DNA of 64,000 nt from Entoloma clypeatum. Taxonomy: Eukaryota; Basidiomycota; Agaricomycetes; Agaricales; Entolomataceae. A program made the translations under genes and the position numbers. The notes beneath the pieces are model-generated. The model had not been told where the DNA came from. It saw only the letters and a list, made by a program, of their open reading frames with translations, and searched no databases. Within the stretch, counting starts at the first letter, position 1; every line of letters begins with the position of its first letter. The stretch lies in assembly GCA_963565915.1 (NCBI GenBank), contig OY751487.1:4836001-4900000 (forward strand), read 5' to 3'. Positions 1 to 10,494 of the stretch are shown here, in pieces.

Positions 1-451
1 AAGAACACTGCAGTCCGGATCTAATAGAAACCCCTTGAGGAGATGATAGTGGGCGTTTGGTCGTGGCGATTCCCTTCGTTTGCAAGACCCTTGAACCTTG
101 TGTCAAGCCAACAGTGTTCAACCCCCCCAATCCTTGGTTGATGGCCGCCAACAACTTGCAGGAAGAACTGTAGGTGCATGTGGCAGTTGTCCGAGAGGTT
201 AGTCACACTCGCATGCGCTTTTGCTCGAATCCTCCAACCTGTTTCCCAAAGATCATTCTTCCTGTGGTGGAGCGATCTGTCACTGTCGGAGGCATTTCTA
301 CTTCGGAATTGGTCTCGGAGGATTTTGTGACCGAACCAAACGAGGAGAAACTGAGGAATGCTGGTCATCTAGTGGCGAAGAAAGTCACGTGGAGCCTCGC
401 ATTAGTGACTCGCAAAGAACCGCTGAAAAGCAATCTTGCAACACATCTCCG
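1..451 (+). pseudogene. NOT1: NOT1 (CCR4-NOT scaffold) pseudogene copy A, part 1
   Basis: Broken reading frames encode pieces of NOT1, the large scaffold of the CCR4-NOT deadenylase complex. Around 60-150 a frame reads IPFVCKTLEPC followed by NPPNPWLMA, which I recognise from the CAF1-binding/MIF4G-like region. From about 265 another frame reads VVERSVTVGGISTSEL and later EEKLRNAGHL and SLALVTRKEPLKSNLATHLR, typical of the domain that follows it (DUF3819/CN9BD). The expected sequence between these blocks is missing and frames change, so this is a decayed copy. It is cut at 451 by gypsy-A1; the same reading resumes at 7063. The start lies outside the window. Confidence 0.8.
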
Positions 452-840
452 TGTTATGCTTAACAAACCGTTCCAAGGTTCGGGCAGAGTATGCAGAAAA
501 GTGGAAAGGCGAAGAGCAAAGTGATTGCTAAATCTAAGGAATGTAGCTATGGTACATGGGGTTTATATAGTACTGGCTACGAGCGGTAGCGAGTGAGTCA
601 GTAGCTGTGGAAGGCAGTGCGGATGAGTCAGTAACTGCGGAAAGGCAGTGCAAAGTGAGTCAGACGACTGCGGACTGAGTAATCCCTACTGCGGAGTGTG
701 AGTCAGCGCGGGAGCGAAGTATACTAAAGGAGAATGGTAGAGTAAAGGTAAATGAATAAGCGGTCCGATGAGTCAAAGAAATGACGAAGGTATAATGCAA
801 GGGAAAAGTGCGTAACATACAAACCGGTAAGTCCGTAACA
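452..840 (-). repeat. 3' LTR of gypsy-A1 with five TGAGTCA sites
   Basis: Minus-strand LTR. The TATA box (reverse of 561-570) is followed about 33 nt on by AGATTTAGCAA, the predicted RNA start. Upstream of the TATA box in U3, TGAGTCA occurs five times, at 594-600, 624-630, 656-662, 699-705 and 769-775. This heptamer is the palindromic bZIP site bound by Gcn4/AP-1 factors. The U3 differs strongly from that of copy A2 while R-U5 is nearly identical. Confidence 0.93.
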
Positions 841-853
841 TGTTCCCCTCCTC
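841..853 (-). promoter_or_regulatory. Polypurine tract of gypsy-A1
   Basis: On the minus strand GAGGAGGGGA lies 3 nt before the 3' LTR. It is in the position and of the composition expected for the plus-strand primer. The same arrangement precedes the 3' LTR of copy A2 (about 34142-34154). Confidence 0.8.
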
Positions 854-874
854 AAGCTCTGTGTCCTCACAGAG

Positions 875-1237
875 TCATTGTCCCCATCCTCCGGCATCGT
901 CGTTGTTTGTCCAGGAGCCATTCTCCTTGAGGCTCCAATCGTCTATTAGCTCTTCGTTGATGGCGACGGCGAGCTCGAGACTCCGGACGGCTAGTCGGAT
1001 GCGCCGATTTTCAACGACCAGCGTACGGGTGTAGTTCCCAAGGATTTGTTTCTCTTCGGGGGTTGGTGCGATGGGGAGGTCGGATAAAGAATGGAGGCGG
1101 ATGTGCATCTGTCGATGCAGGATGTTGGCGAGCGAGGCTTCTAGCACATGGATCTGGTCTCTCATGGAGAGGGCTTCACCCATGAGGGAAGTGATGGCGG
1201 GGTTGGTTTCAGTGGATGTGGTGGTGGCGGTGGACAT
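875..1237 (-). CDS. Gypsy-A accessory ORF3 (120 aa), between chromodomain and 3' LTR
   Basis: An uninterrupted 120-codon ORF downstream of pol, where most Ty3/gypsy elements have nothing and errantiviruses have env. The ATG has a good context (CACC before it). The protein is charged and probably helical: residues about 20-60 include SMRDQIHVLEASLANILH, then HIRLHSLSDLP and EEKQIL, then a helix with NRRIRLAVRSLELAVAINEEL, ending GGWGQ. I see no signal peptide, transmembrane segment or cysteine motif. A homologue (33749-34120) is about 70-75% identical with in-frame indels, although neighbouring pol is almost identical between copies. A third relic begins at 48350. Function unknown; coiled-coil assembly or a Gag/host-binding role is only a guess. 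Confidence 0.8.
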   Translation of the reverse strand: MSTATTTSTETNPAITSLMGEALSMRDQIHVLEASLANILHRQMHIRLHSLSDLPIAPTPEEKQILGNYTRTLVVENRRIRLAVRSLELAVAINEELIDDWSLKENGSWTNNDDAGGWGQ

Positions 1238-1360
1238 GGTGTGGAGGATGTTGGAGAGATAGAGGAAGAATGGAGTAGCTATATTGAAGACGGAGTGGAG
1301 AACTCGGTGGGTTTTTTGACTGATGAGGTCGATGCTGTTGCTGATTTCAACAGGTGTCTT

Positions 1361-4300
1361 TTATCGTGGACGTGACGGGTTCTGCCGATGGAAATCACAG
1401 ATCAAATCTTGAGCATTCTGAACATTAGCTCGCGGTTCCCATGTGTTCTCTTCTGGGCCATATCCTTCCCACTGGACGAGGTACTGGATCTTTCCACGGA
1501 ACTTTCGAGAGTCCAGGATCGTAGACACATGGTACTCTTCTCGTCCTTCAACGATGATCGGATCAGGGGCTGGTTTCTTTTTCTGGATGGCGTACTTCGG
1601 AGTTTCATATGGTGACAACAGGGTCTCATTGAACACAGGGTGAACCATCTTCCAAGTCTTCGGAAGATCAAGAAGGTACGCGCTAGCTCCTTTCTTCTCT
1701 AGGACTTTGAATGGTCCGTGTCGGAGTGCATCAAGTTTCTTTGAGGGTCGAACGGTCCTGATGTTAGTCCCTTCCAGCCACACCTTGTCTCCGATGCGGT
1801 AGTCCCGAGACGGACTTTGCCGTGTGTCAACTGTCTTCTTCATCTGATCCTGTGCTTGTTTCAGCGCAGCATTGGCTTCTTCTCATGCCTGTTTGAGTTT
1901 TTTCAAGAAGTCGTTGGCAGCCGGATTGGTATCTTCTAACACGAGTTCTCCCTTCCACGGATGTAAACCGTAGTTGAGGTAGAATGGGGTGTGCTTCGTT
2001 GCCTGGTGTTCTTTGTCATTGTACTGGAACTCTGCAATTGCGATCCATTCTGCCCAATCATCCTGTAGATGGTTGACAAAGTTTCATAAGAATGCTTCTG
2101 TTTCCTGATGCGATCACTCGGCCTGTCCATCAGTCTGTGGGTGGTATGCGGTGGACAGGTTCCTCTTGATCCCTAACATGCGGCAGAGTATCTCCATGAA
2201 CTTCGCAGCGAACTGTGGTCCCCTATCGCTGATGATCTTCTTGGGGATCCCATGAAGCTTCCATATCTGATCCCGATAGATCTTGGCTAATCCTTCAGCC
2301 GATAGTTCCACGGTTGTCAGAATGAGGTGAAGCATCTTTGAATGTCTATCCGTGATGACCAGAATTGTGTTTTTTCCATCAGATTCTGGTATCGGTCCCA
2401 TGACGTCGATTCCTATGTCTTCCTATGGGTGACTTGGTGCTGCATGGGGATGTAGCGGAGCATGTCGCTTTTGTCGGTTAATCTTGTTGCGTTGACAAGT
2501 GTCGCAACCCTTCACGTACTTCTTCACATCATGCAGTATGGTAGGCCACCAGTAGGTGCGAGTGAGGAGTTCATGTGTCCGGTACTGTCCTGGATGTCCA
2601 GCCACTGGTGCATCATGTGACTCGAACATCAATTCTTGTCGTAATTGTGGATCTGGCGGGACATAGACTCGTTCTCCTGCATAGGTGATCCCATTCTCCT
2701 GTTGATACCAATGAGGATTCTTTTTTAGGCCCTGCGCTACTTCTGTCTCCATGCGGTTCGAAGCCTTGATGCGTGCGATCCATGGGTTTTCAATGGTTGT
2801 GATGTTTCCAATTTTGATGGAATCAGATGTCTCACCCCCTTCAAAGAATTGTTCCTCTGTGAACATCTCCATTTGTACCACATCTTCTGATTCCAACCGT
2901 TTCAAGAATAGTCCCTCCTTGAGCATTTGGTCACTGTCCTGTGGTTCGAGTTCCGCTTCATACCAGGGTAAGCATGACAGGATGTCCGCTTTCGCATTGG
3001 TCTTGCCGGGCACATGCCGTAATTCGAAGTCATAGTCTTGTAACTTCATTTTCCAGCATCGCTGTCGTTGATTCAGGTCCTGAGGACGACGGAAATATTC
3101 CAGGTTCTTGTGATCGGTCAAGATCTCGAAACGTTCCCTGGCCTCAAGCAGATAGTGTCTCCAATCTTTTAACGCTTCCACGACTGCCAGAAGTTCCTTG
3201 TCGTATATCTCGTAATTCTGTTCGGCCGCGGACATGGTCCGCGACAAGAACATGATGGGGTGCCATTTGTCGTCTTGCTTCTGAGAGAGTACTGCTCCAA
3301 TTGCATAGCCCGATGCATCGGTTTCAACCCTGAACTGTCCCTCTGGTTTTGGTAATGCCAAGACTGGTGCCGATGTAATTGCCTGTATGAGACCTTCAAA
3401 AGCTTGCTGCTCCGTTGGTCCCCAAGTAAATGCCGTACCGCCTGTGAGCGCGGTGAGGGGTTTCGCGATGTTTGAGTACCCTTCAATAAATCATCGATAG
3501 AAGTTAGCAAATCCAAGGAACTTCTGAACTTCCTTTTTTGATGTGGGTGCTCGCCAGTTTCGAATTGTATCCACCTTCTCAGTTTCCATCTCAACACGTC
3601 CCTCACCAACCACATATCCCAATATAGGACATTTTGTTACTTCCCATAAACACTTTTTCTCCTTTAGGAACAAATCATTGTCTGATAGGATCTGTAGGAT
3701 TTCTTCAGTGTTTCGCGTGAGTTCTTCCTTGGTTTTACCGATAACCACGATGTCATCCATGTAGATCACGCAGATACGTCGGCGGATCTGGTCCCGGAAT
3801 AGACTAGCCATCATTCAAGAGAACGTTCCCGGGGAGTTGCAAAGACCAAAAAACATGACCAATGGTTCGAACAATCCTCGACTGGTGAGGAAGGCAGCTT
3901 TCCATTCATCGCCCTCCTTAATCCGGACGTTGTTATAACCCCACATGATGTCCATTTTATTGAAGTAGACCGCATCTTTCAGTACGTCCAAGAGATCGGA
4001 TATTCGTGGGAGTGGGAACTTGTCTTTGACCGTGAATTTATTGACCATGCGGTAATCCTGTACCAATCGTTTGGAGCCATCCTTCTTGTTGATGAAGAAG
4101 CAAGGGGAGGCATAAGGGGATTTGGATGGATGGATCTTTCCTGTTGCTAGACCCTCGTCAATGAATGCGTCCAATTCTTCTTGTTCCTTTTGCATCATAG
4201 GATATGTATTTCCCCCTAGTTCCTTTGGTGCGTCCGGTGTAAGTTCAATACCATGGTCCCATTCCCTCTCCTTTGGGATCTTATCGAAGTTTTCTTTCTC

Positions 4301-4969
4301 AAAAAGATGAGCAAATTGTTCAACATATGAGGGTCGTTTGGTTGTGGGAGGTGGTGTGGAAGTGACAGCTTCCAATATAGGGTCTCCAGGCTTCCATTTC
4401 TGATCCGACTTTTTGGGTGCATCTTTGTCGCGCACCTCAACCATGCGAACTCGGTGTTTGCGACTATTAAGGGTAATCCTGAAATCCGAGTGTTTGGTTC
4501 GACATGTTGTTGGGCACTGGTTAAATGTTACCGCGCCGGTTGTCCAATTGATTGTGGGGTTGTGGTGTACCAACCAGTCATGTCCCAAGAGCATGTCTGT
4601 TCTCCCAATGTCCAGTACCATTGCTTCCATGGTTTCCTGATGTGCTCCCAAATCCAATTTGACTTCGGCAAGTTGGCTCGCTTTTTGTTGTCGTTTTGGT
4701 GATCCATCCGCATTTAGAATTGCTATGGGTAGTATTCCTCGCGTGGGGAGGTTCTGTTCGCATACTATTCTGGGATGGATGCATGTGCGCTCACATCCGC
4801 TGTCAACCTCGGGTCGGATAACCTTTGGTCCTCGTCGTGTTTTGAGCTGAGCTAACAGCTTGATTTCTCGTCTTTTCGGCGGGTTATCTCCCTTCACAAT
4901 CTTAGTCGACGCAGCGGCTCGCTTGGCAGGGATGACATAGGTTCTATTGTCTGCAGTCATACAAGGCAA
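1361..4969 (-). pseudogene. pol: Gypsy-A1 pol (protease-RT-RNase H-integrase-chromodomain), broken
   Basis: Minus-strand pol in pieces. From the 5' side: aspartic protease with EVDSGC (near 4800); RT ending in YMDDIVVIG (near 3755); RNase H with [17 protein letters not shown] (near 3300); integrase with the H-H-C-C finger ending CDTCQRNK (near 2490), then DRHSKML and SDRGPQFAAKF; and a chromodomain, IQYLVQWEGYGPEENTWEPR, near 1430-1480. In-frame stops replace arginine at 3815-3817, 3491-3493, 2114-2116, 2084-2086 and 1883-1885. There is also a TGG-to-TAG stop near 2425 and a frame change between about 3170 and 3620. Its partner copies A2 and A3 have intact CGN codons at several of these places. 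Confidence 0.9.
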
Positions 4970-5010
4970 GCAAGTCCGTTTAATAGATAAGGGTCGCGAC
5001 TTAGCGTCGT

Positions 5011-6650
5011 TTAATCGGACCCTTCGGGAAAATTCTTCTCATCAGCTTCTAAGATTGTGGTTTCATCATTCTCGGCATCTTCTTCGGACACCTTCCTAAC
5101 CCTTCCGGAGTTCTTCTTCGGCTTGCGGCAGTTGCGCGTGATATGGCCTTCTTGGTCACAGTTGAAACACTTGCGACCATCTTTCTTCTTTGGAGCACTA
5201 CAGTCTTTAGCCAGATGACCGAAGCGTTGACAGTTGTAGCAACGGGCTACTCCTGCTTTGTCGATTTCCATGGCTTTGCCCTGACCACCATAAGTGGTAC
5301 CCGATCCGGTGCGCATGTCGCCGCCACCTCGGATGACCAGTGCGTGTCCTTCCATCTGTCATCCCTTGTTTCGGATCTCCTTTGCGTAATCGGTGTACGT
5401 CTTGCCATCGCTAGCCACTTGTTCAGAGATTCTGTGGTTGACGTTCTTCTCTAGGATGTATTTCCCAGTTTCTTCGCCAAGGTTTGACAGCTTCAAGAGT
5501 TCTTCAAATTCATCCAAGAATTCATCAACGGTACGTTTCTCTTGTTTCAGGACTTCAAGTCTGGCTTTGGCAGCGACCAACTTGTTGGCAATGGAGAATC
5601 GTGTGGCGATATCATCGGAAAAACCTAGCCAGGTGATGTTCTCGTTGTCAACAGCAAGAGCGTCTAACTTGTTACTGGCCCAGTGTCTGCCGGACCCTTC
5701 CATCATGCGGGATAGCACCGCAAGAATCTTCTGATTGTCTGTGAGGCTCTTTTGGAACCTGATGTATAGTTTGGTGGCCTTCCACCACTCATCAAAGGTG
5801 TATCTGTCCTTGAACATCCCAGGATCCTTGATGATCTTGGATGTATCCATTGTTTGTACAGCTGGAGCTTCTGCCATGTTTAGAGTCTGCGGAGGAGAAG
5901 AGGAGTCGGGTTGTTGGGATGAAGATGGGGTTCGGGATACAGGTAAGGATTGAAAATGAGTCCCTGTTCTAGGCGTCTGTTCGATATCTGACTGCGCGGA
6001 GTCAAAAGTAAATTCGTCAGGGGACTCGTCGGCGGAATCGGTGGCAAAGCGTTCAGAGTATTTCCTCTGTAAATCTCTAAGGAATCTCTGTTCCTGCGCG
6101 TCTGTTGGTCACGAGAAGGGGTCAAGCCTCTCGTTTCGTGCCCAGCGGTTGTACTCGGTCTGTTGTTCTTCGGTGGTGAAGTGGGCGTAGATCTGCTGCT
6201 TCGAGTAAGACGTGATGATGTGGCTCTGGAACGTCTCGATGTGAGCGTCCTAATCAATCTTCTGATAACGGTTGTCTGGACACCGATAAACTCTCTGATC
6301 TCTGTGATCCGACCTGTCTGAGGTCCTTCTTGAACGCGAAAGCTTTCGAGTTCGTTCTGTCGGGCATTGTAACGCGCGATCTGGTGTTGCCGAGCAAGAT
6401 GGATGCTCTCTGCTATCTCGCCGTGGGGGCGATGCTCGTTGTTGTCTAGTTCTTTGTCAAGCACCTGCTGTAGGATGCGACGGATCTCCGATTCGATGTA
6501 CTGCTGGATGAGTGTAAAATCGATACTGTCTCGAGGACTTAGCTCCTCCTGTCGGGCTTCTGGCGTGCTGAATGGGTTACTGGTAAAGTCTTCAAAGAAG
6601 CGCGATGTCTTGACTCGTCTGGTAGTTGCTCTCTTCGCTCTGGGCGAACC
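5011..6650 (-). pseudogene. gag: Gypsy-A1 gag with two CCHC zinc knuckles
   Basis: The C-terminal half (5877 down to 5011) reads MAEAPAVQTMDTSKIIKD, then a capsid-like helical domain (FKDRYTFDEWWKATKLYIRF). Two zinc knuckles follow, CYNCQRFGHLAKDC and CFNCDQEGHITRNC, near 5150-5260. The N-terminal part (about 6650-6250) is in a different frame: it contains EELSPGDSIDFTLIQQYIESE and QVLDKELDNNEHRP. The shift falls near 6245 and is shared by copy A2, so it predates both insertions or is part of expression. Pol follows in the -1 frame relative to gag. No clear ATG is seen for the N-terminal frame here; the position of the A2 ATG reads ACG. Confidence 0.8.
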
Positions 6651-6655
6651 TAACG

Positions 6656-6666
6656 AGATTTAGCAA
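6656..6666 (-). other. Self-complementary primer-binding site of gypsy-A1
   Basis: On the minus strand TTGCTAAATCT starts 2 nt after the 5' LTR. It is the exact reverse complement of AGATTTAGCAA at 6742-6752 in the LTR, which lies about 33 nt after the TATA box, i.e. at the predicted RNA 5' end. No standard tRNA 3'-end match (TGG...) is present. This is the Tf1/sushi self-priming layout. Confidence 0.75.
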
Positions 6667-6668
6667 CT

Positions 6669-7057
6669 TGTTATGCTTAACAAACCGTTCCAAGGTTCGG
6701 GCAGAGTATGCAGGAAAGTGGAAAGGCGAAGAGCAAAGTGATTGCTAAATCTAAGAAATGTAGCTATGGTACATGGGGTTTATATAGTACTGGCTACGAG
6801 CGGTAGCGAGTGAGTCAGTAGCTGCGGAAGGCAGTGCGGATGAGTCAGTAACTGCGGAAAGGCAGTGCGAAGTGAGTCAGATGACTGCGGACTGAGTAAT
6901 CCCTACTGCGGAGTGCGAGTCAGCGCGGGAGCAAAGTATACTAAAGGAGAATGGTAAAGTAAAGGTAAATGAATAAGCGGTCCGATGAGTCAAAGAAATG
7001 ACGAAGGTATAATGCAAGGGAAAAGTGCGTAACATACAAACCGGTAAGTCCGTAACA
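6669..7057 (-). repeat. 5' LTR of gypsy-A1
   Basis: 389 bp partner of 452-840, immediately followed by the CTCCG target duplication at 7058-7062. It contains the promoter: TATA at about 6778-6787 and the predicted RNA start at 6752. Differences from the other LTR are transitions, several in CpG. Confidence 0.93.
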
Positions 7058-9050
7058 CTCCGCCCGTCTCTAGCAGATCAGGGTTTCGGTGAAGTTGGTG
7101 TCCACTCTCCTGATAGTACTCGCAGCCTGTATCCTAACCTCGTGAACTCAATAGGTCGCATCAGAACCTGTTGTGCAGCTGATCGTCACCGATAGCTTGG
7201 AAATTGCCTGTGCCGCAGTCGAAAAAGCTATGATGGAACAGGCTGTTTTGGATGTGGACGACTGCTTTGCCACGTCGTATGAAGCGAGATGACGCCATCA
7301 TGAGGTTTGTTCAAGTTCTGATCCTCGCCCTATACAAACAGATTCAATGCTATGTAGCTCCGCAATGGCCAACCCTGCTGGGATCCCTCGGCACCAACTG
7401 CTACCTTTTCTGTAAACCTTCCGGATTCCCTGCGAATCTAACTTTCTGGTCCTCAACCGCATCAATTTGGTGTCCATGAAGATTTCGGTAAGCGGATCCA
7501 TAAAGAATGTCGTTCATCGTCGTTTTTAAATGGGGTTTAGGCGCAGATTCGAAGCATAGGACTGCAAGCAGACCAAGTTCGACAGCGTCCCTCAATGCCC
7601 CTCCTGTTTACTCTCCATCTCGCTCTCAAATTCAGCGGATATCGTACCCATCAAGGAAGTCATGGACCATTTCACAGTACGTCCAGATTCGGCGGTGCAA
7701 CACCGAGTTCAGTTTCTCAGCCAGGAGTCCCAGGTTCTTATGCGGGATCTGGAAGCCATCATAGTCCAGATGCCCGTGCAATCTCATGAAGCATGTCTAC
7801 CACCCAACCATGATACTCACCATATAGTCTCACAGATTTTTAACTCTCGCCACCGAGCTGGTTGATCGTCAACGTACACCATTGGTGATGCCGCAAAACA
7901 TTGTCCAACTTCTACGCAAAACCCAATCGCAGCTGGGCCGAGATGTCTATGTAGCCCTGCTCGGTTGGTTGCGCAGGCAATTTCAAGATGTTGAAAGGGA
8001 AGCGCCGATGTGGCTATTTGATGAAGTGAGTCACCATCGTCCATTCACAGTGTTAACTAACCACTTTCAGCAAAAATATAATGTCGATGTCACGGTGACG
8101 CTACTGCGGGGCGGCCTCGTAAACATGGCCCTACAAGATCGTGCTCTAGCAAAAACCCTATTCGCTGATCCTCGCCCCAATATGTTAAACTTCACAACAC
8201 GTTTGATCAGAGAATACCTATCTCACGATCCTTCTTCTCAGAACCAAATTGCCTACTCAATTGAGATTCTTGAGCATCTTTCGCCAGCAAACAGAGCCAA
8301 CGAGAAGTCAGTCGAACTGTCATATTTTGATTATTGCTGTAGAACTAACATTCGCAAAGAGTTTACGTGCTGCTGGACGATCTACGTGGAATTTGATGAC
8401 CACTAGGTTCTATGGCGTTGGACGCACTGTCTATCAGTCGTCGGTCTTCTGTGAAACCAGAAACTGAGCACATGCGGGAAAAGTTGTTCGTGTGGAACGG
8501 TCTCCCGCGCCTGAAAAGAATTTCATCCCACTCATCACACAATTGACGAAACAGGGCATATTGAAGATGGAAGACGTGTCATCATTCTTCTCCCGAGCGT
8601 GCGCTGAATCCAGCGTCAAGTGCGTTGTAGGAGGCGAGTTCCATCACACTTTTCAGGCTCTGGATGCGATGTCGAGACTCCTTGTTTATATCATCGAATA
8701 CCATGCCAGTGTGGATCATCCGCCTCTGGTGTTGAGCATGACCAGGCAAAGGTTTGTTACCTAACCATCTATTTTCGTGCTCGTCTTGGCAAATTATCAT
8801 GAGGAGCGGGGACCAGCCTTCCAACAGAAACCCTTCTTCAGGTTTTTCTCAAGCCTCATCAATGATATCCATGTGTTCGAGACACATCGTGATTATTCTA
8901 TCGTGAGTTTAGTGCAGAATGCAATAAGTGGTAGCGCGACTGGTGCTGGGAGCGGACTGGGGCAGATACCTGATCATGAACGGGATCACATTGGCAGCGA
9001 CTACAATACAGACTACAGTAAGCGCCGTCAACCCAAATGCGCATGATGGC
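7058..9050 (+). pseudogene. NOT1: NOT1 pseudogene copy A, part 2 (C-terminal half)
   Basis: Continues directly from 451 once gypsy-A1 is removed. Degenerate frames encode later NOT1 regions in order. 7190-7260 has LEIACAAVEK-like and LDVDDCFA-like sequence. About 7660-7860 has a LMRDLEAIIVQ-like stretch and HIVSQI. 7882-8300 has QSQLGRDVYVALLGWLR, PVTVTLL-like TVTLLRGGLVNMALQD and ADPRPNMLNFTTRLIRE. 8492-8650 has FIPLITQLTKQGILKMEDVS and ESSVKCVVGGEFHH. About 8800-8880 has QQKPFFRFFSSLINDIH from the NOT1 superfamily-homology domain. Several frameshifts and stops are present; homology stops near 8890-9050. No functional product is expected. Confidence 0.8.
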
Positions 9051-10494
9051 ATGCGTTAGAAATCAATATTCAGTTTCCAAAGTTCATTACGTAATGCAAG
9101 GTCACAATCGCACTTCCATCTGGCACTGTCGACGATCCGAACTGCCACAGCCGTCGTTACAATGCCAATGGTACGCAAGTGAATATGTTTAGTCTCAGCG
9201 ACGAATTACATGCTCACAGTTTGCAGATGCTTGTATACTGTCCGTGGCCAGTTGCCGCGAAAGGAAGTCATTATGTTGTACTGTTCAAGCTTCGCTCACA
9301 AACATTGTCAAGGTTAGAAATTGACCTGCCGAGGGGGACAGCAATCCGTGTCCTCTGTTCAATCTATTCTGATGGCCGTGTCGGGTTCTTCTGAAACTTC
9401 TGGTGAGCGATCAGTCATGTGGCGATTGTTTCTCACTCATGTCCGCTTTGCAGATCGTCTTGGTGCCCTCGATGTTTTGGAAATTGGGGTGAAAGGCTGG
9501 CTAGGTGGTTCGTAGATTGTGATGTTCGCTCTTGCATTTCTGGAGCTTGTGTGGCGAGACGAATCGGGACCTTGTTATTTGGTGAGTATCTATTGCCCCG
9601 CAATCAATTCCAAGGCTGACGTCTGCATGTAACCACTCGCTGCTCAATAGGGACAAGCCAGTTGGTGGGCTCATGTTGCCTTCTGGTTCCGTGAAAATGA
9701 GTCGCCCAGACCACTGCAACGCTTAAAGACTTCAAGGTGAAATTACCGCCAGATTCTGTCTTATTGCGTGCTACACGCGAAGGCAACTTTGCATGGTTTC
9801 TCGTGAAAGTCAGTACCGCTCATCCCTATCCATGTCTCAGGCTCATAGGGATATTTCCCAATGATCACCTTCGATGGCATGCAGCCTCTTCCGGGGCAGA
9901 GTGCGTTTTGTTTTTGTGGGCGTATCTTTTCCGGGAATGTACCCGACATGGCGGTATCGGCTGGGCTTCACTGATTGGGCAGTCCGGACGTTCGGACCTT
10001 CCTTGAAAGCTTTTGCGGCCCTCAGTGAACCTTCATTTCCTTTCAACCAATCGCGCGAGGTATATAACCATTCATAGGTCCCGATTTCCATCGTTTTTCG
10101 CAACTTCCCCCGCCACAGGGTCCTGGCGGCCAACAGCTCGGCGACATTAAAACCAGATAGGGAGATGCCGTTTGCTTCACCACTCCTTGAAACGCCCGTT
10201 TGTTTTTTCCCTCAACGTCGCTGCTCTTGCCTCCCGCAGATAATATCTCAACCTTGACAAATGGTTGGCGGACGGTGTGGCAGCCCATGGCAGTGAATTC
10301 CTCCACTTGGTCGTTGTCTTCCTAGAACAAAAAAGTGGAGAGCGAAAAGGTGTCTAGGACGTCTGACCCCGCCGCCGAACGTCGCACTATGGCCCTTGGC
10401 TGTCATTCTTCGGGTCCTACAAAACAAGTAAGTTTATTGCTTCTCCTAGATGTGACGTGTTTTCATCCCATTTCTTTGCTCTAGGTCCTCTTCA
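9051..10494. other. No recognisable gene
   Basis: Between the end of NOT1 copy A and the start of copy B. Only short overlapping frames on both strands. A minus-strand run at 10043-10306 and a plus-strand run at 9737-10006 are the longest, with no motif I recognise. Probably decayed chromosomal sequence. Confidence 0.5.

Larger units (their letters stand above)
452..7057 (-). mobile_element. Ty3/gypsy chromovirus gypsy-A, copy A1 (full length)
   Basis: A complete LTR retrotransposon: 389 bp LTRs at 452-840 and 6669-7057, starting TGTTA and ending TAACA, flanked by a 5 bp target duplication CTCCG (447-451 and 7058-7062). On the minus strand the order is 5' LTR, primer-binding site, gag with two zinc knuckles, protease, RT, RNase H, integrase, chromodomain, an extra ORF, polypurine tract and 3' LTR. 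The LTRs differ at about eight positions, almost all C/T or G/A transitions. Gag and pol are broken by stops, mostly CGA-to-TGA, so it is not autonomous. It sits inside a NOT1 pseudogene whose empty-site paralogue is at 11090-11600. Confidence 0.95.

Noticed and set aside
5143..5454. Plus-strand ORFs antisense to gypsy-A gag and pol (also many in 23454-24994)
   Set aside because: They mirror the real minus- or plus-strand reading frames and recur only because the copies are homologous.
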